64,000 bases of DNA. Origin: Escarpia spicata (Eukaryota > Annelida > Polychaeta > Sabellida > Siboglinidae). Positions 31,392 to 43,210 of this stretch are shown in pieces (positions within the stretch are counted from its first letter, which is position 1; every line of letters begins with the position of its first letter). Below the pieces are notes generated by a model that saw nothing but the letters and a program-made list of their open reading frames with translations, was not told the DNA's origin and searched no databases. The position numbers and the translations under genes are program-made. The DNA is taken from NCBI GenBank assembly GCA_963995525.1, contig OZ023206.1, positions 25,684,206 to 25,748,205 of the forward strand. The letters are read 5' to 3'.

Positions 31392-33202
31392 GTTTGTATA
31401 TTCAAGATCATAATTTTCGTTACACTTTTGCAAACATCAGTTTTTAACATTATAATCTGCCATCGTTGTCTTACTCTAAAGAAATCATGATATCATCGTA
31501 AGAAAGAAAACTGCGGACTATTTCTAGTAAACACATTCAATTTAACCAAAGGTTTCCTACAATAACGTTACTTAACGACGCGACGGTGCGCCCCCATGTG
31601 GGCGTCATGTACTTTCTTTAGGAGGACGTTAATGACGTTTTATGGAATATAAAGGTAAAAAAACGAAAAAAACCAGTGTTGTATGTATTCAAATGTAATA
31701 CTGTGCGATACAAATACCATACTTTTAGGACAAACACGTAATGCTAAACTGGTAGTTTAATGCATCCTTTAGTGACACAAATTAGAAGCCGCGATGTCGA
31801 TATAATAATTGGCAGGCCCAGACTCAGCTGTATAATGCGTATATTGTTACGTTTGGTATAAATTCACGACTTTAATCATTCCATCGGATGAAAATGTACA
31901 AAACATTACCCCGAAAACGTAGTACGGATTTATGCAGTTTGTACAGACTTTCCATTCATTGGAACGGATTGTAGCCTATAAAATGTGGAGTATCTGCAAA
32001 TAGGGGAGACCGCGGCTACAATTAAAACATGATTCACATACACCGAAACCCGATGACGTTCACATTCGGACGTCCACTATATGTATTGCATCAGCTTGTT
32101 AGACAGCACGTTGTAAGCGCAGGAGTGACGCGTGATTTTTTACCTAAGAAGACGGAGCGTTTAGGCAAACAAAGCACTAGCGGAATAGGTCCATCATCAT
32201 CATAAAACATAAACAATGATGCCTATTGCGCAAGTGTTTTGTTTGCCTAAACGCTCCGTCTTCTTAGGTAAAAAATCATCGTCCAAACCAGTTGAAACTT
32301 GTTTGACTGTTATTCCATTCGGCAACTATCACTGCTCGACGTCTCGTGATTAAACGTAATAAACACTGGCATACAAGGGACCATCTTATAACGTCCATGT
32401 CCGATATTATACGAAATTACTTTACGTGGGGATGTAGGGGTCCAGAGGCAATTTCTTCTGGCGTCGGACATGGATATTTTTCGGTTTGGACCGACACTGT
32501 TAATACATTGATATCACCATATCCATTTTTATAAACCTTCGTCTGAGAGGACGGGAGTTGGGAGCTGAGGCCAGGTGAAAGTAATTTCGTGTGATAATGG
32601 ACTTAGACGTTCTGAGATGATCTTTAAGATACCCCCAGTGGATTTGTGACATGTTGTATGCATACCATAATATGTCAATTACATAACATATTTAAAGTGT
32701 ATCTTCTCTTTTAATTCGCTTTGCAAAAAGCGAAATGTATGTCGATATATTTAGTTAATGCTAATACGTGACCCGCCTCAGTAAACCGAATATTAATTCC
32801 CACTGATTAATTCTGCACACGAGCCAAAAATAGCTGTGTATATGTCCATGATTTTGACATAAATGCGTAACTTGATACCTCATCTGTCAATGTCAGTTTA
32901 TTTTCCTCGAGCAAATTAACCAACACTAATACAATACAAAAATAGATTTAAAACATAATACAAAATTCTAGTCAAACTATCCTCGTTTCTTAAAATGTAC
33001 CATTTTCAAAGTTTGCTAAAACAATTAGCAAAACAGATTCATAGAACTACTGTAGATTGTTCTAAATGAGATAGCATTTTTTAACTAATGATCTATAGAA
33101 TCAAAACATATACAAAGCTTCATTTCACAATGTTGCGCCTTTATACCCACTTCTCTGTGGCGGCAGGTCACAGATCTGTAAGTACGACTTGGTCTGTCCT
33201 AG
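31392..33202 (+). other. Intron of the CD225 gene
   Basis: GT-AG intron; contains a fold-back element at 32134-32277 and otherwise unique-looking AT-rich sequence. Confidence 0.8.
32134..32277. mobile_element. Fold-back/MITE-like element
   Basis: 'gattttttacctaagaagac' onward for about 45 bp is repeated as its reverse complement ending at 32277, with only minor mismatches ('ggagcgtttaggcaaacaaa'). The centre is about 35 bp with a (CAT)n run. A 144-bp unit with long perfect arms fits a MITE or fold-back element. No clear target duplication. Confidence 0.82.
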
Positions 33203-33416
33203 GTCGATAGAATGTCGCGCTGCCGCACGGAATGGAGACAGAGCGTTGGCCAAGAAAGCATCACGCGACGTCCGCATCAGCAACCTGTTGGGATTTTTCA
33301 TCGGCCTGATCATTCTCATCATCGTCATAATCTGTGATGTGCACATGTTTAACGTGTACATTAAACCGGCAATGATTGCTGCATCACACAGAGTCAGCCA
33401 GAATGGTCATGTTTAA
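33203..33416 (+). CDS. CD225/dispanin-type membrane protein, exon 2
   Basis: Acceptor tcctag| at 33201-33202; the phase fits exon 1. It encodes SIECRAAARNGDRALAKKAS, the conserved loop with the GD-A--A--S signature, then a C-terminal transmembrane helix (LLGFFIGLIILIIVIICDV) and a short tail ending at TAA 33414-33416. The two-exon design, conserved GD and single C-terminal helix show an intact dispanin. The intron (1.8 kb) holds a fold-back element. A truncated SINE follows the stop. Confidence 0.88.
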
Positions 33417-33429
33417 CTGGTCATTCGCT

Positions 33430-33510
33430 GATGAGAGAATCCGGGTCGAACCTTGGGCAACTTCGTTCACTCTACGTTGCTCCAGTTTATTCAGCTGTAT
33501 GAATGTAGTG
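33430..33510 (+). repeat. SINE family 1 fragment
   Basis: 'gagagaatccgggtcgaacc', 'cttgggcaacttcgttcact', 'ctacgttgctcc' and 'ttcagctgtatgaatg'. It lacks the head and 3' end. Confidence 0.72.
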
Positions 33511-34960
33511 TTGTACACTATGTGTGAACTTATTTTTCCTGTTAATGTCCTAAACGTGGGAACTTCGCGACGGCGGCGAACATCAAAGCGTCTTACGGTT
33601 ATCCCGCAATGTTGCCAATTTGGAATTTAGCCTGTTTGGAATCTGAATGTTTTGTTGCCAATTTTTACATTTCACTGTGGGAACATTCCAATTGTGAACA
33701 CTGTTTCGGGTTTACATTTACCTTTCTTCTGTTTGTTCGCCAATTATTCTCCTGATATCTAAGGTTGGTGAACCGCACTCACATTTTAAATTGTCTGTCT
33801 AATTAAGGATGCTGAGTTCTGTCATTAGCATTGTTGGTCTGGTTTTTTACTGCACGTATCTTATGAGCGACCTTAACAGCGTGCAGTTTGTCTGATTATT
33901 GTTTATAACATCACGTCGAATGTTTCATGTAGCAGCACTAATTACTATTTTCCATTAAATCCTCCTCTCTCCAGCTGAAGCCACAACTAACCAATGTTAT
34001 ATACCTGCATTGTGCTGTCAAATAGTTTTTTTAATCATATATGAATTCTTTCGTGAATACTTGTTTTATGTGGATGCAATAAATGCTTTTTCAATTCGAA
34101 ACAGTTTGTTCCCAGAGCTGTTACAACTTAGCCACTTTTGCGAGTGATGCATTTATGCATTCTACCTTTCATAAATGTCGTTTCACGCGTTACTGTTACC
34201 AGCACTAATGCCCGGCCCCTGATGAGATGTCTTGGTAGTTGATAGGCGTAATAACAATATTTACCACATGTTAGAAAACATTCAGCTTCGTTACATTAAC
34301 ACCATAACGCGCTCGCAGATACTCGTATGTTAAAAATTAGGAAGGTTGGAGAGAATGTGAAGTTCACCTCCATCAATAGGCCCTAGTCACGATAGCCTGG
34401 ACTTGTTCGTATTGCGTTATAGTAGACGTGGCATTTTCCCGAATATTTGTGACGCGCGCGTGGTTCCTGCGATTGTGAAGTTATTGTTATGCGCTTATTA
34501 CGCTTTACATTCCGAACAACTGCTTTACTTCATAACAGGAGATTATTTTGACATTTGTGGGATATTTTTAAAACAGTAGAAATGCTACATCCAATCCCTC
34601 GGGTCGTACATTAATCCCTGAACGTTTGGCGTTCGAGGTTCAAGCCGTCTATGAAGAAAACGTCAACATGTCCGCGTATATACGCGAGCTCCATTTTAGT
34701 TAGATATGGTCCTTTTACAACTGCATCATCCACGTGAACACCGGGGGCTGGTTTCATGAAGCGGCCAAGAACGTTCTTAACGCTAAGATGACTGTATTAG
34801 TAAATGAAGATTTTTTAGAGAGGGTTGATGAGGTTCTCAGGGATCGGCGCCCAGATGGTGGTATTTGCTTTCAGAATTGTATCTATCTTGGATAACGTTG
34901 TCTTATCATGGTCACACGCACACAGTTATACCCTTTCTACGTACGTATACATACATAATT
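33511..34960. other. No gene seen; one short dispersed repeat
   Basis: 34600-34690 ('attaatccctgaacgtttgg', 'ttcaagccgtct', 'gaaaacgt-aacat') matches 59545-59620. Otherwise unremarkable AT-rich sequence with possible CD225 3' UTR at its start. Confidence 0.5.
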
Positions 34961-34964
34961 CAAT

Positions 34965-35235
34965 ATTTTTATTGTTTTTTTTTTCTGGAATAATTTGATT
35001 ACGGTGATGTATTGATTCAGCTATAAATCTAGCACAAAAGTTGGCTCCTCGATACCGACTATCACAGTCTTAGAGGAGTCTCCTGACCCTATTTTTGGTT
35101 ATTTACCATACATTATACCATGTTTACCATAAGGTTATATACTTGTTTGTGTGTGTGCGTTTTGATATGGATGTATTGTATGTATTATTTGAAATATCTG
35201 GGTCAAATAGAACAAATCCTTCTTCTTTTACAATT
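34965..35235 (+). mobile_element. LINE A 3' UTR fragment
   Basis: 'ggtgatgtattgattcagc', 'ttggctcctcgataccgact', 'gtcttagaggagtctcctga' and 'gggtcaaata' followed by 'cttcttct'. These match the 3' end of the LINE A copy at 42370-42494. Coding sequence is missing. Confidence 0.82.
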
Positions 35236-35389
35236 TTTGTGGCGGCCCCTCCAACAGAGACTGACTATCTATGATGCGATGGTTATTTGTAGGCGTCGGC
35301 TTTGGTGTTGCTCGCAAATAAAGGACTCAGTCACGGTGTGTAGAGCGCATTTCTTGACTTTCTACGACCAGCGTTGCGGCCACTCCTTT

Positions 35390-35460
35390 TAGTTGACAGC
35401 GGCGCACAGCGGGGGAAACGCTAAAAGCCCGACTGTTCGAGAACATGACGTCACCCATTT
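35390..35460 (-). repeat. Dispersed repeat related to the 47 kb direct repeats
   Basis: 'cagcgggggaaacgctaaaa' with 'gcccgac' is the reverse complement of 'gtcgggcttttagcgtttcc' at 47355. Family unknown. Confidence 0.6.
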
Positions 35461-36569
35461 TCGTGTAGTTTCTTTATTTACATGCCGCGCATGAATATAG
35501 TCAGACACGGCGCCGTTAGCGGGTTAACGGACGGAAAATGAAGGGAAACGGTTTGTGAAATATGCCAGTTTGTGAAATATGTTAGTTTATGCTTTAGTAA
35601 ATCATGATAATGCATGTTACCTTCGATAGCTCGTTGCATTCTTATTCGAAAAGTGAGTATGCCAAGTAGAATGCGTCAACCGTAACTGACTAGAACACAA
35701 TTATGATGATTCTGTGGGACGTTCGGCAATCGGCATACTGATTACTGTCATTATTAATGACGGGCATTATGGCTTATGCGGATTATGGTGATTACCGGAC
35801 GTTTTGCCTAGGGCTAGGCTTTAAGTTTAACTTTGGTGATGGCCAGGGTGCCATATATATTAGCCCTTCGTAAAAATATTTATGGTTCACAATTTAATGT
35901 TTGGGTGGTTACTGAAAGGGTCTACACAAAGCGTGCTTAGGCACAGCGTTAGAATTACATGTAGCCATTGTAGGCCTACTGTAATAAATGCCTTGCCCCT
36001 GTAGTTATACTTATACGAAACAAATTCGGGTACTTTTGCTTTTGGTAAGTTTTGTAGTTTAGGCCCGCACCTCGAAAAAACATGAAAACGGTCACCTACA
36101 GTCATCAAGCTTCACACCATATATCTACAACACCTATTCTACACATGCACAATTATCACGTGATCAACAATTTTATTTACTGTTTTTATTGATCAAAATG
36201 TACAAGAAATTCACTCGTTTTTACATGCATTTATTAATTCCACTTTATGGATACCTTCAGACGTGGGGATAGATCATAATTCATTTTATTGACTTTTTGA
36301 CAATAATTTTTATTAAAAAAAATCAATAAAATCATTAAGGAGATCCATCAAACATTTTGAATGTTGTGGAACATTTATATTTTATGAATTTTCTAAATTA
36401 TTGTAAAGTCAACTTTGTTGGCACCTTTTTATACACTACTCCCAGTATAGTTCACTTAACACAAACTTGTTTCAACTAATGTTAAAGAATATGCTGTAGA
36501 ACACAATCCAAACATGATGAGCATAAGAAAGCATAACGTTTATTATGTACTCCTATTTTGCAACATAAT

Positions 36570-36905
36570 GATGGAATGTTTGCATTTGGATGCACAAATC
36601 GATCGATTGCACAAATCTATTTGAAACATGTAGCGATGTACGTATTCCCAGTAGAATCCACACGCAACTAATGTGGCAGAACAAAGTCAGGCATGTTCTT
36701 CACTACTGTGTCAGTTAACATATTGTTCAATTAATAGCACTGCTATGCATTTTGATACACAAAGCTATCAGATGCACACATCCTTTTGAAACAGGAAGTG
36801 ATGCACAACTTCCCAGTAGATGTCGCACAGAACAGAATGGGGCAGAACACAGTCAGGCATAATTTTATATCAGGTAACCCATTGTCCAATTAATGGCACT
36901 GTTGA
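36570..36905. repeat. Tandem duplication, about 170-bp units
   Basis: Unit 1 begins 'gcatttggatgcacaaatcg' (36579), unit 2 'gcattttgatacacaaagct' (36747). Both continue with 'ttgaaac', 'ttcccagtaga', 'agaacaaagtcaggcat' or 'agaacacagtcaggcat' and 'ttcaattaat-gcact'. Close in length to the 172-bp units at 37320-37740. Confidence 0.8.
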
Positions 36906-37319
36906 GTAGAGCTCTTCAATTTCCTTTTTCCATCAGCTCGGTTTGTTTGCTAGCTACATAGCATAACATTCTTGGTATCAGTAATAATATTAATGACATT
37001 TATTTAAAATGTTCAATATATTAATTACAAGCACCAATTTTTAGTTTCACATGTATTGTATGAACCAATAATGTAAGGATTTTAGATATTAAATGGCATG
37101 GCAATTTTAATAGATTACTGTTATTTTCTATGTTGTAATTGATGCAATGTTACCACGTGTCAGAGCAGTGGAGTTCATTGTGGTCCAGTGATGTGTGGCA
37201 GGTTCAATTTCTGCTGGTGTTTGAATGTTGCGTACAAAAGAGTACTGGTTGTGCACATCCACTGATTCCATTAATTGCCTTCAGCATGTGTAATTTTTTT
37301 ATGTGGTCCCTACCTACGT

Positions 37320-37745
37320 TTTGTAGTCCTTTGGGCCGAAGATATCTTAAGGCACTGCCACTATGCACGATAAATCTCTAATTGATTACATCGTTCTAAG
37401 GGTTCCCTAAGGCCTCCAAACTGGTAATTTTTTACATTTTCCTATTTAAAATTTGTTTTCAGTAACTTCTCTAATTATGCATAGACATTTCATGTGGTAG
37501 TGCCACTATATATATATATATAAGACATCTGTATTTGATTGAATCATTCTAAGAGCACCTAATCGCCCCCAAAACGGACCCTAAAACTGGTATATTTTCA
37601 TATTTTGTCTATTTTTTCAAAAACTTTTCAATAACTTTTTCTTAAATTTTGCATATACATTTCATGTGGTAGTGCCACTATCCAAAACAAATCTATATTT
37701 GATTGAATAATTCTAAGGGCACCAACGGTCCCCTAAAATGCTAAA
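37320..37745. repeat. Tandem degenerate units, about 150-172 bp, in inverted repeat 2
   Basis: 'gcactgccactatgcac' (37351), 'gtggtagtgccactatat' (37494) and 'gtggtagtgccactatcc' (37666) each start a unit containing 'tgattgaat-attctaag' and ending in 'ttttcaataactt'. A (TA)n run interrupts the second. Confidence 0.78.
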
Positions 37746-38700
37746 TTTGCTAACTAAATTGTCTACTAGAGTAGTTGTAATCGGTCACTGGCAGAGGCTT
37801 GTGTCAACAGACAGCATTAACCCGCTAGACCCATGTTAAACTGGACAGTTGCATGTAGTTTTAAAGCTGTGTCAAACAGTGGGCTGTAATTAATATGTAG
37901 TGGGAATCCCAACTGCACTGGTAGAACATGAGGACCATTAAAACAGCAGTAGACATAATTATCAATCTAATATAAAGATACGACCTAGGATTAAAATAAA
38001 ATAACTTAGGTATAAAATAATATATAAAGTAAAATAACATAGGTATACTCGAAAAGGTTAAAGCATATTTAGCCAAAAATTATAAGGAATATTATTCAGA
38101 TGTTGTACTATACATGTTGCAGCTATTCCGTCACTCCAGGTATATCAGTATTATGTCGTTACTACTGTTTTTAACTGTCATTACTTCTGTTTTAAGTCAA
38201 AATACATGCTATGCAGATGTACCTTGTTAACAAATAAAGTTTTATCATAGTTCATCTCTTTCTTCTTCCATTCTGGGGGAGGGTTGTAGTGGCAAAATGA
38301 AAACAGAAAATGCGTGTGCATTTTCTTAAACAATATTTTACTGTACTACATGCGAGATTGCAGCTCACCAACTCTCCTGCAAGGTTTCTACAACCACTGG
38401 AAATCGGTCTAAATAGCAGAGTATCGGGATAAAATCCGACAGTATTTTTTAATAACACATTAACTAATATACACAATATTAACAAAATGGTCTACTCGAA
38501 TACTTTATTTCCAGGAGTATCTTCACTGGCATGCATATAGTCTAGAGAGCTACTAAACATTTCAACACTTTACTTCCAACATAACTCGTAATGATCTATA
38601 ATTATGATTCACCAAAAACATTTAATTAATAATTACAAACTCACAATAAAGTCCAAAGGACTTCAGGGCCTCTTGGCCCATTTTTATCTGACGTGATATA
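37320..38700 (-). repeat. Inverted repeat 2, right arm
   Basis: The reverse complement matches 22350-22632 and 25504-26260 in order, without the LINE B and LINE A insertions. About 170 bp at 38240-38410 is not found in the left arm. No coding sequence recognised. Confidence 0.78.
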
Positions 38701-39409
38701 TTATGTTTTATGTGATTCAATGAACAACACACTAACAGTTCAATTATATACAGTGTTTGAAGATTTAAGTTGAACCCAGAAGAGATTGTATCAGGGATTT
38801 TTTATTCCTTACTCAATATCACTCCTGGGACAGTCAAAATGTATATCTTGCATAACAAATACTAATATGACAACAAATGCCTACATACTGATATGAACAT
38901 GCACCTATGTTGCATGGAAATTTTTGCACATACATTTATACACTTATTTAGTAAAGGTAATACTATATTGCAATTCAACTGTTTTATTTCTTCGTTTAAT
39001 GCAACAAAAATACATCATGAAAAACAGACATATTGCGTTGACAATGATCCTGACCTTCAGGTCAGGCAGCTACTGACAAACAGTTTCCGTGAACTCATTA
39101 TCAGAGTAATGCATATTAAACAATACTGATTGTATTGAAATGTGTTAAAAGGAACTGTTTGCCATGCAAATACAACCACAGATTTGATTAAATACACCCA
39201 GCATTGCAGTTTCTATAAGGACCATACAATGGATGTGGGACATACAATGTGTCTTGTAAAAAGATGTAGAATCATGTAATGTGAACACAAAGGATTACAT
39301 CATGCAATACCAGGCACGCTTTTATTGAATAAGAATTGTCTTTCTTAATTCTTACTAATAGTTGCATCATTAAACACAATCCTCAAATGACCCATCTTTA
39401 ATAATAAAT
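38701..39409. other. No convincing gene
   Basis: A 78-codon open frame on the plus strand (38893-39129) has no recognisable motif. Otherwise AT-rich unique sequence. Confidence 0.45.
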
Positions 39410-39687
39410 AAGTTCTTACGCGCCAATATCCTCAGACAATCCGAGCTCAGTGGCGTACCAAAACCAAAGGATTAAACATTCTCGTACTCGTTTGATAGGC
39501 GAAAGTCGTCAACAAATGGATGGATGTGCTAGGAAGCTAGGGAGGATAGGCGATATTGAAAAGATAGGTTTTGAGGTGACGATGAAATGTAACAATATTT
39601 TCTGCTGATTTAACATTAACGGGAAGCGAATTCCATATAGTTGGCGCGGCAACTGAAAAAGCTCGAGTTCCAGCCTTTGTCTTAACT
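39410..39687 (-). pseudogene. L2/CR1-like LINE, C-terminal RT and 3' UTR (separated by insertion)
   Basis: The minus strand reads KTKAGTRAFSVAAPTIWNSL then a tail to FHRHLKTYLF, the C-terminal end of ORF2, followed by 'ggcgcgtaagaacttattta' at the 3' end. The frame is the direct continuation of 42495-42900 once LINE A and one TAACT copy are removed. Confidence 0.85.
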
Positions 39688-42494
39688 TATTCTTGCAGGG
39701 GACTACAATATAAATATGTTAAAAATAAACGAACAACAACACTGTAGCACTTTCTTTGACATGTTAACCTCATTTAGTCTCTTCCCCTAAATTACTCTTC
39801 CTACGAGGTTCACAACATATGCTGGTACACTTATTGATAATTTTTTTTGTAATTTAACAAAGCATATTTTGCAAAGTACAGCAGGAATATTAATAAAAAA
39901 ATTATCTGATCATCAATCATACTTTATGCTTATGAACATTGCTCTAAAAGAGGAACATACTACAACATTTATACGAATTAATGTACAAAATACAGAGGCT
40001 ATGTTAAAGGTCAGAAATGATATAATCTCTTCTGAAATACATACAAAATTAGATACTAGTTCAAATGCTGATCCAAACCATAATTATAACATTATTATTA
40101 ATGAAATAAATCAAGCTAAAAATAAATATATGACTAGCAAATTAGTGAAATTTAATAAATATAAACATAAAAAATCTACATGGATAACTCAAGGCTTGCT
40201 AACCTCAATACGATACAGAGACAAACTTTACAAACAATTAAAAATCACAAACCCTGAATCTTCTGCATATGGCGTATTATTGATTAATCTGAAAACATAC
40301 AATAGTATTTTGAAAAGAAGTTTTCGCAAAGCAAAGCAATCATATTTTGACAAATGTTTTAATCAGTTTAAATTTGATATAAAAAACACTTGGAAAACCA
40401 TAAATGAAATCCTGTCCAAACATAAAATTAATAAATCATTTCCAAAATATTTTAAAGAATCCGATTCTATTGTGGCAGACAAACTAGAAATTGCAAATAA
40501 ATTCAATACATTATTTACCAATATAGGTAGTAACCTGGCTAATGATATTAAATACAAAGGCATTCATGATCATTCATATTATCTAAATAATATAGTAAAC
40601 TGTAATTTTACATTTAAATACGTTGAAGAAGATACCATAAAGAAAACAATAATTAATCTACCCAACAAAAGTAGCTGTGGATGTGATGGTCTCTCAACCA
40701 AACTGCTAAAAATGCTTGAACCTGCACTAACCAAATCTTTAACTTTATTAATAAATCAAGTATTAACCACGGGAATATTCCCTGATAAATTAAAAATTGC
40801 TAAGGTAATTCCGATTTATAAAAAAGGTGAGCCAGCAGTATTCAATAATTATAGACCCATATCTCTTCTACCAGCTATTTCAAAAGTACTTGAAAAAATT
40901 ATTGTTGACCAATTATTATCTTATTTAAAAGACTCTAAGCTTTTGTTTGACCATCAGTATGGATTCCGACCTAAACATTCAACTGAATACGCAGCACTAG
41001 AATTAATAGATAGAATAATAACCAAACTGGATAAGGATGAAATACCCATTAATATTTACCTAGATCTTTCCAAAGCTTTTGATACCATTGACCATTTAAT
41101 TTTAATTGACAAATTGAAATATTATGGTATACATAGAACAAACCTGAACTTATTCAGCAGTTACCTAACAAATCGTAAACAATATACGGAAATTGACAAT
41201 ACAAAATCAAAAATGTTATCAATAAAAACAGGTGTACCACAAGGTTCAATCTTAGGACCCCTGTTATTCATCATATATATCAATGATTTTGCAAAAGCCA
41301 GTAAAATGTTTAATTTCATAATTTATGCTGATGATACAACTCTATAAAGTACACTAAACACTTTCAGCGATAACATACATGACGAAAATTTAGAATCTTT
41401 AATAAATGAAGAACTTTTAAAAATAAATGAATGGCTCAAAATAAATAAATTATCGCTAAACATAGCAAAATCGAAATACATGACATTTCAAAAGGCAAAG
41501 AAAAATATACAGACACTTACTCTGAAGATAGACAATGTAAATATTGAACAAGTCAAAGAATTTAATTTTTTGGGTTTAATTATAGATACAAATTTAAACT
41601 GGAAAAAGCACACTGAAAAAATTGCAAATGCTTGTTCTAAAAAAATTGGCGTATTAAATAAATTGAAACATGTGTTACCTCTTCATATTAAAATAATATT
41701 ATATAATTCTTTAATAGTGCCACACATTAATTATTGCATCATGGCGTGGGGCTTTCAATCAAATAGAATAATAAAACTTCAAAAACAAGCCATGAGAATT
41801 ATTACCTTAAGTAATTATACTTCCCACACAGAACCACTTCACAAAAAACTCAACTTGTTAAAAGTAGATGACATCCTTAAATTACAACAATTAAAATTTT
41901 ACTATAAATATTTACACAATGACTTACCAGTTTATTTACAAAACTGGAGGATAATGTTTAACTATGAGGTACATAATCATGATACAAGAGTCAGGAATAA
42001 AATATACACTTATAAAATTAAACATGAATTTGCTAAGAAATGTCTTAGGCATAATTTGCCACTTTTACTAAATAACATTCCTGATATTGTCAAAGAAAAG
42101 CTTAGTACACACAGTTCACAAGGATTTGCCAAGTATGTTAAACTTTATTTTTTACAAAACTATCAAGTAACATGCACCAGGCAAAACTGCTACATATGTA
42201 TGCAAAATTAAGAACTGACAACCACCTGTCAACTTGATACAATACAAAACAGTGCCTAAACGACAAACACAACAATCATGTAAGCTTGCTCACACTACAC
42301 ACATGCATACATATTATGTTTTTTTGTTATTTGTTTTTTTCTTCTTCTTTTTCTGGAAGAATTTTATTAGGTGATGTATTGATTCAGGTTTTATTGGAAA
42401 AGGTGGCTCCTCGATAGCGACTACCATAGTCTTAGAGGAGTCTCCTGACCCTACTTTGTCTGGGTCAAATAAAATAAAATTCTTCTTCTTCTTC
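39688..42494 (+). mobile_element. LINE family A, recent 5'-truncated copy inserted into an L2-like LINE
   Basis: Flanked by TAACT at 39683-39687 and 42495-42499 (target duplication). It starts within the endonuclease domain and runs to a (TTC)n tail at 42480-42494. The 3' UTR has the family hairpin (42390-42450). Only two in-frame stops (39788 and 41345) break about 2.5 kb of ORF2, so it is the best-preserved copy in the window. Confidence 0.9.
39701..42211 (+). pseudogene. LINE A ORF2: endonuclease C-terminus, reverse transcriptase, C-terminal domain
   Basis: One frame throughout. Endonuclease remnant: GDYNINML, GTLIDNFFCN, SDHQSYF. RT: VAD..KFNTLFTNIGS linker, FPDKLKIAKVIPIYKKGE, NNYRPISLLPAISKVLEK, QYGFRPKHSTEYA, INIYLDLSKAFDTIDH, GVPQGSILGPLLF, and the intact catalytic box YADD. 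A TAA at 41345 directly follows the box. The rest (41348-42211) has LSLNIAKSKYM, FNFLGLIID, LPVYLQN and the final CTRQNCYIC. The other stop is at 39788 in the endonuclease. Apart from these two stops and the 5' truncation it looks functional. Confidence 0.9.
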
Positions 42495-43201
42495 TAACTC
42501 TAGGAACAAATAGCAACTTCGAACTAGACGACCGAAGTTGTCTGGCTGGTGTGAGCATTGAGTGTAAATAACTAGGTTGTTTGGATGAAAGGGCTTGGTA
42601 GGTGATTGTGCAGATCTTAAACATAATGCAATATCGCACGGGGAGCCAATGCAGTGATTTTAGAAGTGGCACTGAGCGGGAGAATCGAGGAGATTGTGTG
42701 ACTACCCTTGCTAAACAATTTTGGACGCGTTGTAGTTTTGCAATATCCTTAAGAGCAATATTATGAAGGAGGGAATTGCAATAATATAATCTGCTGCTAA
42801 CAAGAGCTGTTGCGATAGTCTTAGCGACAGAAAGCGACATTTGTTGGCGAATGCGGCGAAGATCACGGATATGATAAAAACAACAACGCACGTTTGGAAT
42901 ATGAGTTGTCTGAAATTGAAGTTGCAATCAAAGGTCACTCCTAGATTCCGTACTGATGCTGCTGGTGTGATATTTTGACTCAGGATGCATGTTGGAAAAA
43001 AGTCATTAAGTTTACCTCGCTGCATTGGAGTACAATGATGAGGAATTCAGTTTTGTCTGCATTTAACTTTAATTTGCTATCGGTCATCCATGAGAAAACA
43101 TCTTGGAGACAATCGTTGAGTCGGTTTAGAGAGTGACTTGTATCGGGCGTGGCCAATGAAATGTAGATCTGTGTGTTATCTGCATAAAGGTGATGATCCA
43201 A
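42495..43201 (-). pseudogene. L2/CR1-like LINE ORF2: RT catalytic box to C-terminal domain, frameshifted
   Basis: YADNTQIYISLATPD, LKLNADKTEFLI, then (frame 2) VRNLGVTFDCNFNF and (frame 3) YHIRDLRRIRQQMSLSVAKT, ALVSSRLYYCNSLL, LQRVQNCLARVV and LLKSLHWLPV. This is the L2/CR1 C-terminal block. It is interrupted after SKLLFVPRV by the LINE A insertion. Confidence 0.88.
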
Positions 43202-43210
43202 GTTATGACT

